DNA from: Spizellomyces punctatus DAOM BR117
Lineage: Eukaryota > Chytridiomycota > Chytridiomycetes > Spizellomycetales > Spizellomycetaceae
Length of the DNA: 64,000 bases
Direction of reading: 5' to 3'
Assembly (NCBI RefSeq): GCF_000182565.1
Contig: NW_015971539.1
Coordinates: forward strand, 925,219 to 989,218
A program made the translations under genes and the position numbers. Below are positions 1 to 9,043 of this stretch, piece by piece (position 1 is the stretch's first letter; each line of letters opens with the position of its first letter). The notes beneath the pieces were generated by a model. The model searched no databases. It was not told the DNA's origin and saw only the letters and a list, made by a program, of their open reading frames with translations.

Positions 1-1553
1 GCAAATGCGATCAAAACTTTTGTACTGAGAGCAGAAGAAGCATTGATGTCCAAAGGAGTGGACGTCTCAGTTGGAATGATACAAGCTATGCTGATGCTAG
101 GAGGCCTGTACTATGAGTTGGATGACGGATGGAAAGCTTGTAAATGGATTGGTGAGTATGCAGCGTCAATTTTAGACCCAGGTTTGCACTCCGTGACCAG
201 CTAACGTTGCCTTCATGTCCAGTCGAGGCGTGCAACCTGTGCACAATCAAGCACTATGATCGGGCGATGCACCACATTGGAATTTATGCTGTCCTACATG
301 GTCAGGATGAAGATCCTGTGGAGAAGCTTCCTGCTGAGTGTCGGGAGGCCCGCTGGGATACGTGGGCAACTGCACTTATATATGACTCGTATGCAGGGCT
401 AGCGTCTGGTTTCCCATGTCTCATTGAGGAGGCGGATTATGTTGAACTCTTATACGACCGACGTCCATGGGAGGATGATATGGGGTACATGAGTCGTAAA
501 CGAAGAGAGGAGGAGAATCAACGATCAAGGATAGCATCCGGCATGCCGGGTGCAACAATCTTCCATGACTCCGGGATGAGTGCTATGATAGAAGGACTAT
601 TCGTAGGAGAAAATGGAAACCACGGGAGACCTGGGCAAGCTGCGATAGATTTTACTAGGATGATTCAAATCTGCTTTCTGCTAAGGAGGGTGTTACGACA
701 TATTGCGCAGGTGGACGGGCGTAAGGGAGGGAGCAGCCTGGATCACGATATTGGTTTGGCTCGAGGTGCAGCGTCAGTGCTATCGTCGTTACCTGGGGAT
801 AACGACACGAGATTATTGCACGAGTCTCTGGTACAATGGTTCTCGACGCTACCGGTCAGTTCCCGGGGGTTCGAAAGCTTGGCAGTCTTCAGAACGGGTG
901 TGACGGGACCGGCTGCCGCGCCAGACGGGCATCATTGGACCCGGAACCCGACAATGATGCATTCCATCAGTCTTTTCTTGGTGGCTCTCGCCATTCTTCA
1001 TTATCCACGTCAGAACATTATTGACACGCAGCATAACACGACGGCCCATAAAATCTTCCGCATTGATTCTTTCGGCACTCAAGCCATCCGTGTGTCTGCT
1101 CCGCAAGTTGTCACATTGGTTCGAAGAGCATTGACACACCTGTTTCGATGCGCTTACGAAGACAAGCCCATTCCCTTATCACCTGCACCCCTTCGTACGA
1201 CCCCGGATTACAGCAATACTCTCCGGGATACGCCCTTCATTCCCACCCATCCTCCTCCACCGCCCCACCTTTGCATGTCTCCGATGATGGCGCTCGTCAC
1301 CCTCCTCATCATATGCGCGGAGCTGTCCTCCCCAGCCTCAGCTGCCATACTGCAGGAGTGTCTCAACGATGTTTCGACCGTTTTCCTACCTTTCTTGGAT
1401 AATCTGGGTCGAATCTATCCCATGAGTGTGCGATATGCCGCCAGGGTTAGAGCTGTGGTCGGAGGTGTGGTAGGTTGCTCGGTAGAGGTGGGTGTGTGGA
1501 AAGGCGTATGGGCTGCGGGGTGGGGTGTATGTGGGGCTGGGGTGTGTAGTTGA
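1..1553 (+). CDS. Fungal-specific transcription factor domain protein (5' partial)
   Basis: The gene is already open at base 1, so its N-terminus, including any Zn2Cys6 cluster, lies outside the window. Exon 1-151 joins to exon 223-1553 across an intron with donor GTGAGT and a CTAAC branch site; the join reads KWI-VEACNLC in one frame. The segment has the layout of the fungal transcription factor middle homology region: a helix ending GGLYYELDDGWKACKW, an 'EACNLC' helix, then ECREARWDTWATALIYDSY followed by 'GFPCLIEEADYVELL', which matches the usual 'RR.WW.ly.lD....GrP..i.d.D' pattern. The C-terminus is Gly/Val-rich and ends at TGA 1551-1553. By family knowledge this would be a nuclear regulator. 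The target pathway cannot be told from what is visible. Confidence 0.6.
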
Positions 1554-2340
1554 CATATGGAATCAAACATGTAAATAAGGTCGTGCTGTCGTTCACCTAT
1601 ATAGAATCTAAATAGAGGTCTGAATTAGGGCTAATTCTTGCATAGTTCACGTTTTATCATGTATTTTGAGAACTCTTACGAGGTAACATTTACCTAGGCA
1701 ATTGAGACTGGAACAATGTAGCGTTTGGATCATTATCAAGTACGTGAGCGTTAATAGTTGTCTGGTCGATAGTAGACCTATGTAATGATGGGTCGCCGAC
1801 TTTACAGGGTGGCCCACTTGAAAAGCGTCTGACCCTGGTCGGGCCGGATGCATAATTCAACGGCAGCCATGATACTTTCAACTGATTTCATAGAACATGA
1901 AGCTAGCATGCAACCACCAATATATCACTTTTTCCCTCGCCTCAGAAATAGCCAGCCTCCACGGGCGCCTCTAATAGACTCGACACTCCCATCGACGGCA
2001 ATTCAACAGCCATCGAGCATTGTGCCGATTGCGATATCAATCCCGCAGCTGCACCAACTCACAATTCCTGAAATGGTCCGACGGAAGAAGCTGGTTATAG
2101 TGAACAAAAGAAGGCTAGTGTATGTGCGAGAAAGGAAATCCAGATGTGAAAGAGTGGTATAATGCGTCAGCTGAATAAACAAAAGGATCGTGCCGGTCGT
2201 TTTCATGAGGAAGACCTTGCTACTGCTGCTGCTGCAACTTTCCATTGCCTTTATATCGCTACTTGACTTAAGCTGTGTTACAAACCTATACCACTTAGAA
2301 GGAGACTCCACAATGACCGCGTCAGACGTCGCCGCAAATC
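1554..2340. other. Intergenic region, no gene recognised
   Basis: This 787-nt gap lies between the transcription factor and the BSD-domain gene. It contains only short overlapping open frames on both strands without recognisable domains or consistent splice signals. It presumably holds the 3' end of the upstream transcript and the promoter of the downstream gene. Confidence 0.5.
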
Positions 2341-3564
2341 ATGTTTGGGTCAGGTACCACATCCCAGGAAATCATACATAAGGGAGTGCACTAATACGCT
2401 CTGCCTCGCAGCACTTGCATCCCGTGCCTTTTCATACGCTTCAAAGCTAAAAACTGCGATAAGCGACGCCGCTACTTCGTTTGAAGAGGAGAGGAAGTCT
2501 TACCTTCAAGAGAAGAAGGAGCAGGATGGAGGAGACTTTTCAGAGACAGCGGAGGAAGTCAATTTCCCTCAAATTGCAGCCGTGCGAAACAGTTCGTCGG
2601 CCATTCGGGAGGTTATAGCCCATGCCATACCCATTCCAACTGTACTCGGCCAACCGAGTGAGGATAAGATTGACAGCGACCGCTCAGAGGGTGCAGGGAA
2701 AGGCAAATCTTCTGAAGAAGAGAACCTTCTGCCCTGGGCGGGTGTAGCTGACGAGGGTGAGTTGAAGGCCAAAATCCTAGCAATATCATCGGTAAGTTTT
2801 GATGAACCTCTTTGAATTGAACGCACTTGACTTGTCTGCAGCACAGGGAGAATTTCCTTGAAGATATACCATCAGAATTTGTGTTCGACCTGAACGCTTC
2901 TTATCCTACTGCCATGGTAAGTTTGCAAATTGCAGAGTAACGAACGTCCATTCATATCTAATGTGCTCATATCATCTAGGAAATGCTGAAATTGGATAGT
3001 AAACTGCAGGACATGCGCTTTGAGCTCGTTCCAAAGAAGTGAGAAGATTCATCTTTGCATGATCTCTCACTGGTACTCATTGGTGCCTGCAAAAAGGATC
3101 AAAGATGCCCAGTTTTGGCACGCTTATTTCTACCACATCAGTCAACTCAAACTGCAGTCAGGTTCTAATCAAAAAGCTATCGATGGCACGTTTGTACCCT
3201 TACCGGATAGTCCGCTGCCCACGATCGTCGATTCACCGACGAACCCTGCACCGCAGACTGTGCCTGTGCCTGAGGTAATCCCGTCGCCTGCTCCACAGCG
3301 ATTACCGCCAGTGGATTTGAAGAAAGATGAAGACCTTCCTACGGCCAAGGACCTCCGAGAAGCCATGCCACTGCCACTAAGTCTGACGGATCCGGTGAAC
3401 TCTGTAAGTCACCCTATTTGTTCTTTGCATTTCGCGGTCCACTCATAAGATGTTACATGTACATATAGTCAACATTGGTATACGATGGAGAAGATTTTGT
3501 TAGCGATATGTACGACAACGAGTGGGATAAGACTTCGCAGGGGCAAGACGAAGAGGATTACTAG
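2341..3564 (+). CDS. BSD-domain protein (BSDC1/Dos2-like)
   Basis: Six exons can be joined in frame: 2341-2353, 2412-2791, 2842-2916, 2980-3038, 3097-3403 and 3469-3564. The ATG at 2341 was chosen because only that frame fits the first donor (GTACCA) and gives MFGSALASRAF; the longer frame from 2313 does not join. Residues about 100-190 form a BSD domain, with the conserved aromatic signature FWHAYFYHISQLK reconstructed across the 3039-3096 intron. An acidic/Glu-rich N-terminal helix and a Pro-rich linker flank it. The C-terminus is short and acidic (YDNEWDKTSQGQDEEDY), as in BSDC1-type proteins. BSD domains occur in TFIIH p62, synapse-associated and Dos2-like proteins; the role of this subfamily is poorly defined, so I give only the domain-level call. 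Confidence 0.75.
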
Positions 3565-4077
3565 CTGTAATTGCTCCCCTAGCTCATGGGTGGTGCATAC
3601 ATTACTTTTGGGATTGTAGATGCGCTTAATGATACATCCTAGAGCTTTCGAACCGAATTGTTTGTGCCCGCTCGTTGTGCATATCATCGCATGAACGTAT
3701 AGAAAAAGCAGGCGTCCACTTCCTCAATATTTGCGCGGCTCACCAAGGGATTTTATTATCATTCACCGTTTGTAAAAGCGGTACCCAGGCACCCACCGTT
3801 TCTTCCCTGCAACCTTTCTGTACTTTTCTCAACTTTTGAGACGTGCCCCGATGCTATTTGCTCCAATTGTAGAGTCCACTAATTAGACACCGGACCAGGG
3901 CTAATAGGAACAAGACTAGTGGAATGTTGGCCCGTACGCCGTACAATTCTGGAAACAAATCATTAAGAAGGATGTGAGTCGCATATTTGAAGTCACGTGA
4001 ATTCATTATTGGGTAGAGATATCTAACAAGTTGCAACTAGTTTGTTTGCAGCGAAAACCTCGTCGAATACAATCGGA
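3565..4077. other. Intergenic region between tandem genes
   Basis: This 513-nt gap follows the BSD gene and precedes the J-domain membrane protein on the same strand. Only short shadow frames are seen and no RNA gene or repeat was recognised. Confidence 0.5.
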
Positions 4078-5512
4078 ATGGACTGGGACTTTGGGCAGCA
4101 GGTATTATGTTTGCTGAATACCGTCTAACGTGCATCCCAATGAAGCATTCAAGACACTCCATCACTAACGCATGGTATTTGGTAGATGCTGTTCTGGACG
4201 TTTGTCCCGGTAGGCGGCTCACCCATGTCGGCGCATTGGGAACAGCTTCACTAAAACGTATCACATTTCTTACAGAGCATGGCGACCAAATTCCTCCAGA
4301 AGCAGTATTACAGCTTCCGGTCTTCCAAAAAACCCCCGACGCCTTCCGAAGCCCAGTTCCACTACAGTGTCATATATGTCCTCGTGGTAGTGGTGTACTT
4401 AATATACAGTTTTGTCCAGGTGAAGGGTTTTGCATTGCGGTCATTTAATCGGGCAACACACACTAATTTGAGTTTGGAAACTCAGGTTGAACGTAACTTA
4501 CCTCCGACATACTATGATTTCCTCGACGTGTCTCGAAATTGCGACGCAAGGGATCTACGGTCGCAATTTAGGCAGATGTCGTTGCTATACCATCCGGTAG
4601 GAGTGCATTACTTGATTCAGGTTAGAAGGTGTCGGTTCTGATCACGCCCACTTTAGGATAAACTGCAATCTGTAGGGCATTGCTTAATTAGAGCTGGAGG
4701 AGCAGCACAATGCAAGCAAACTGATTGTCACACTTAGCTCCCAGAATCAGAGAGGGTACTTCATGAGACACGATACTTGCAAATACGCCAAGCTTACGAT
4801 ATTCTTAAAGAACCTATAAAGCGAGCTGCCTACGGTAAGTGTGCCGACCGGGATTAGCAGGGCCGATGAGTTGCGTAAACAAATTCCTAAAGCTGATTCA
4901 TAAACATTGGTGTTTCCAGATAAATATGGCTTAACTAGCCATGACTGTCAACGGTGCGCCACGGAACGGGAGTATCTCATGAAAGCCCTACCGAATTTTA
5001 TTACGTTCTATGGTGGAAGTGCAGTATTCCTTGTCATTCTTAGCATGCTTGGAACGCTCAACTTTGGGCGATACTGGCGATTTGTCGGATTGCTGAGTAT
5101 GGGCTGCTTCGAGGCCAAGATACTCTTTAGCGGCCCCTCTTCCACGGCACTTCTTGTCCTCCGCACCTTATTACCATGGCGAACTCTCCACGAACAAATA
5201 ATCATGCTCCACCAGCTGTTCGTTGTGGTCTTCATCGCCATCTCTCAATTGGGCCCCATATTATTCCCCGAGGATAAGCGAACTGTAAAGCAGATGATGC
5301 TGGAGCTTGAGAATTTAACGAATCTGCAGTTGAAGGAAAGCACGAGGTCGTTTAGGTCAGCATTCGAACCTTTTGCAAGAGATCCTGTCGCTGTCGCAGA
5401 CGTGCAAAAAAAGATGGAGAAACTGGCGGTGGATTTACAATTGTTGGAAGGTAATGCCGATTTGACCGTCGCAGCAGGAAAAGCACAGATGAGAATTTCA
5501 AAGAGAAAATGA
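4078..5512 (+). CDS. J-domain (DnaJ-like) multi-pass membrane protein
   Basis: The reconstructed exons are 4078-4101, 4186-4209, 4276-4596, 4657-4671, 4738-4834 and 4920-5512. Two are tiny: a 24-nt exon (MLFWTFVP) and a 15-nt exon (DKLQS). The joined protein begins MDWDFGQQ-MLFWTFVP, has a first membrane segment near VIYVLVVVVYLIYSFV, and then a J domain (YYDFLDVS... MSLLYHP-DK... RQAYDILKEP...AAYDKYG). The HPD triad is complete only when the 15-nt exon is included. Behind it are further hydrophobic stretches (FITFYGGSAVFLVILSML; IIMLHQLFVVVFIAISQLG) and a coiled-coil-like tail. J proteins stimulate Hsp70 ATPase; a membrane-anchored form would recruit Hsp70 to a membrane, probably ER or mitochondrial. 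It is not Sec63, since it lacks the Brl region and the membrane topology differs. Confidence 0.75.
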
Positions 5513-5772
5513 TTTGTCTGAGCGTTTGGGATATTGTATTTGGGATAATATAGCCCGTTGAGTATATAATCTGTGTAAAGGAGCTAGTGGCAGCGTAAAC
5601 ACATCCTTCATCAACCCACTTGACAAATCGAGATGTCTAACCCCCGATCTATGGGCCCGGCCACATCTATCTCCATTTACCCTGTTAATCTAATCTTTTG
5701 AACCGACTAGTGCGGTCACTCTCAGTTAAGAATGCCATGCTCCGCCGTGAGATCAGGCTCGCAATGTCTCGA

Positions 5773-6777
5773 TCACTTCCATACAGATGTCCAGAAAGGG
5801 TGCTCAGGATCAAAATCAATGGACTGAGTTTCCGCATTGGCCATTGGAAAATGTAGGGTAGTAATTTTTCTTTCCACCAAATAGTCGCGCAGTTTATCAT
5901 AATGCATGCCAACATCTGCTGGGCCATGGCTATCGTCGGACAATGTGAACCTTACTCCTTTCTCTTTCATGCACTAAAACGCTGGTAAGATATAGACACG
6001 TCTCCCATTTTTCCAACGAAGAACATACCTCCAGTATATCGCGCTGTGGATAAGCGTCTCTCAATCCTTTCTTCCACGCGCGAGAGTTTATTTCAACTAG
6101 TCCCCCGTAGCCAGTAATAGCGTCGATATTCCGATGAATTTTGGTCCAAACATTGTCAGACAAGACATGATTCGGTCTGAACAGGCGCACGAGATCAAAG
6201 TGCCCAACTACACTAGGCTTAACCCGCAGTAGCATCTCATATTGAGCATCAAAGTAGGCCTGGAAAAGCGCCTCGGTACCACCCACAGCTCTCTCTGCAA
6301 GTTCGTAGCGAGATAAATCAAAATCGATGGGGTGGCCTTTGACGTGATGTACAGAACCGACGACATAATCCAAAGGTACAGATCGACAGAGTGTTTCGAG
6401 TTCGTTGAGCGTATCTGCGTGAATATGTTCTGTTTCCGCCCCTATAACTAGGCGAATTTGTGAACGATACTTTTCTTGTAAGAGACGTGCGTTAGCGACA
6501 AAGGCTGTGAAAGTGGCTTGGAGGTCGTCGGGAGTTATATGTGACTACGTATGTGTGCCAGCAGGTAGTCTTATGATCAACTACTGATTCAAAGGTAAGA
6601 TGCCGCTTTCTTATCACCTACTTCTTCCGGGTACAGGTCCTGCGGCCGAGATCGCGGTACATGTTCAGAAAGGCCATAAACTTCAAATCCAAGTTCTATA
6701 GCTCTGAGAACCACATCTTCCAATTCCCCTTTGGCATGTAGGCAGTACTGCCCAGAGTGGGAGTGAAGTGAAATCAT
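5773..6777 (-). CDS. HIS2: Histidinol-phosphatase (PHP family)
   Basis: Three exons on the minus strand join in frame: 6777-6622, 6544-6029 and 5973-5773, about 290 aa, the usual size for fungal HIS2. The enzyme removes phosphate from L-histidinol phosphate, the penultimate step of histidine synthesis. PHP metal-ligand motifs are visible in order: HSHSGQYC near the N-terminus, a SEHVPR segment, GAETEHI, GSVHHVKGHPIDFD, GHFDLVRL, and the late SDDSHGPADVG. The first join (LYPEE-SHITPDDL) matches the family, where this segment is usually unbroken. The gene is convergent with the J-domain gene (260 nt apart) and lies 172 nt downstream of the PCGF-like gene on the same strand. Confidence 0.92.
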
Positions 6778-6949
6778 ATTTCAATGACAATCGGATCGTT
6801 GATGGATAGTTGGAGGCGGGTACTGCAGGTCACGTGTCAGATGGCTTACGAGATTGATCGGCACATCCAAATTATCACATGCAGACGAAGTTCACAAAAC
6901 TAGGTACTATTTTGATTAATGGTCTGTACAAAGCAAAAGCGCCGATGTA

Positions 6950-8617
6950 TTAGGTGTCAGTATTGTACCAAGGTCTATATCGAAATATCAATGGCTGAAT
7001 TGGATCGGATGCTGCCACATTTCCTAATGTCCATTCTGGGTCTAACTTTGAGCCATTATGCAAAATGTCGACCTATGCTATTAAGATGAGAATCCAGATC
7101 CTGAGGGTACGCGCAGTACTTCAGGGTACGCAAACCTTTGCTGGCTTTATCGCTAATCGCTTCCGTAAATGTTTTCCAACTTGTCCAATTGTTGCGCGCG
7201 CTTTAGTTTTCAGACAGGGATCTGCCAGTCTGGCCTGCCCCCGTGATACATTCTCGTATTTCCGCATATTGAACCATCTGGGGATATGAGCATCAATACT
7301 CGTAGCGTCATATTTATCGCAAATGTAAAGATGAGACAGTACTCTGTGTCCAGTTCAAGGGCAAACGCTACGAGAGTTTCCGGCCCCACTGCCGGAGAGG
7401 AACTTGGACTAGCTGCAGTGGCAGGACGCGTTGCGGTTGATAGACAGCCATCCGTAACTTTGGAGTGCTTCTTTGCTGGTTGTGTATTGCTGCTTCGAAC
7501 AGAGCCTGCCGATGTTCTTTTGCGTACACGAACTTCTTGAGATTCTTCACCGGCCCAAAGTGAGACAGACGACATATTTTTTCCTCAAGAAGATCAACAT
7601 TACTTTCAAATGTACGTATGAGCTCCTGTTCTCGTTCTTGTAGATGTGGTACGAGTTTGTAGGCTATGTTTTGCATGCTAGGATCGGGTCTAAAGTACAT
7701 TGGATATGTTGTCAGACAAAGCATACACACTAATATAGGGAATGATACTCACTTGAGATGCTGCAGAGGATTAGGTCCAAGCGGGTGCATACATGCCGGA
7801 CAGCACTTGTCATTATCATGCTGTCGCTTCCAGTGCTTGTAAATACAAGATTTGCAGACTGTACACATGGATCATCAGCCCTCTAACATAGGTCATGCAT
7901 GGTAATCTTGAGAACTTGCATGTGTGAAGGCATGGATGTACTGTCGTTGCGTCAACAAAGTAACCCGCGCAGAGTTTGCACGTCATCAAACTCCATGTGC
8001 CAGTGAAAAGCCGTTATTAAAGCGGCGCTAGCTAAGCGAGACGTGCCCTCTTACTCATTGAAAATTCGAGTCTAGGAAGAGATAATTCGAAAGCAAACGA
8101 AACTTTACTTCTGATTTAGAATACGTTATGCAGCGAACGAAGCTCTTACCATGAACGTTATCTGCAAGGTCAGGTTTATCATCAAGTTGTCAGTACAAAC
8201 ATTACAAAATACGCAAGACAAATGATATGGCTCATTTCTACAAAGAAGTTATAACTAACCTTGCGACCAACTACAGTCGGAATAGCATCTCGTTGCAGGT
8301 TTCCCTGGTTTCCCTTCTGCTCGGTGGTTTGTACTGGGTCATCCTCTGTGATATGAGAACGGCAAGGTCAGTTCTAATACTTGGTCTTATTAATCGTTCC
8401 AAAGGTTGTACCGGAATAATTGTTTGATATCTCGTGGTGAACTATTGGTAGACGGTCTCTTTGTGGATTGGGATGGTCATGGTTTGCAGATCTTTGGCTA
8501 TGAGCGCGTAGCTGAATCGAACACAAATGCAAGCATAAGGAACTGAAATGAGTGGCAACCTGTCACAAGGAGATTGTGCACCTTTCCGGCGTCCAAAGAA
8601 GCAGCCGTTGCGGCCAT
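6950..8617 (-). CDS. Polycomb group RING finger (PCGF/BMI1-like) protein with RAWUL domain
   Basis: Reconstructed exons on the minus strand: 8617-8582, 8511-8412, 8345-8260, 8161-8150 (12 nt), 8071-8055 (17 nt), 7990-7920, 7858-7753, 7689 to about 7570, about 7510 to 7343, 7298-7136 and 7072-6950. A disordered N-terminus leads to a C3HC4 RING: MTCKLCAGYFVDATTVHPC, then LHTFCKSCIYKHW and DKCCPACMHPLG. Directly after it comes PDPSMQNIAYKLVPHLQERE, the hallmark PCGF segment following the RING ('D..mQ.ivYKLVPgL...E'). The C-terminal exons give a RAWUL-type fold: KARATIGQVGKHLRKRL and VDILHNGSKLDPEWTLGNV, ending IFRYRPWYNTDT. In animals and plants PCGF pairs with RING1 in PRC1 to ubiquitinate H2A. 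The intron between exons 7920 and 7858 uses a GC donor. The join between the 7689 exon and the Ser/Pro-rich linker is not settled. Confidence 0.85.
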
Positions 8618-9043
8618 TTGTCAATCACTGATCTCAGCAAGTGCCAGAACGACGTTCGCTGCGCAATGAGATTGTTTACGCACTTTGTCACACGTGATTG
8701 GATTGAGGGACGTGTGACTAAGCACCCCTAACCAGCAGAAGCCGAGCGAAGCGCACTTCTAGCACGTCGAACTTAATCGAGAGCATTTAAAGAGATTGTT
8801 ACTGGTTGTCTTTTGAAACTAACGAAGAGGGTACTGCGAGTACTTACTGATAGAGAGCCGGACCATTGTCAAGCCGAGCAGTTCCATCTGACCCTTAGAC
8901 CCGTTCACTCTGTGGAGTCGCAAAGTGTAGATCAACTTGATATTGGGGAACAAAAAAACCCGAGTTCGGGACGGCAGACTTCACCCCGACTGTCAACAGT
9001 GGTCTTGTTATCCTAGAATAAAGCTTTTCTGCCTTGGAGGTTG
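8618..9043. promoter_or_regulatory. Shared upstream region of the PCGF-like and Argonaute genes
   Basis: The start codons of these two divergent genes lie 426 nt apart, so both promoters and 5' UTRs must fit here. I saw no convincing paired TATA boxes. A pair of CACGTGA/CACGTGT-like E-box motifs occurs near 8692-8717 (CACACGTGATTGG and GGACGTGTGACTAAG). A regulatory role is inferred from position only. Confidence 0.4.

Noticed and set aside
4078-5512. Sec63
   Set aside because: The J domain with membrane segments suggested it, but there is no Brl region or acidic C-terminus and the J domain is not between the second and third helices.
7510-7600. Possible -1 ribosomal frameshift at an A6 run in the PCGF-like gene
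   Set aside because: Two long frames overlap here (one ending LEEKICRLSHF, one beginning MSSVSLWAG), and an A-run lies at the switch. The heptamer is not in the correct phase for slippage, and a normal intron (acceptor ATCGGCAG before SVRSSNTQP) explains the frame change.
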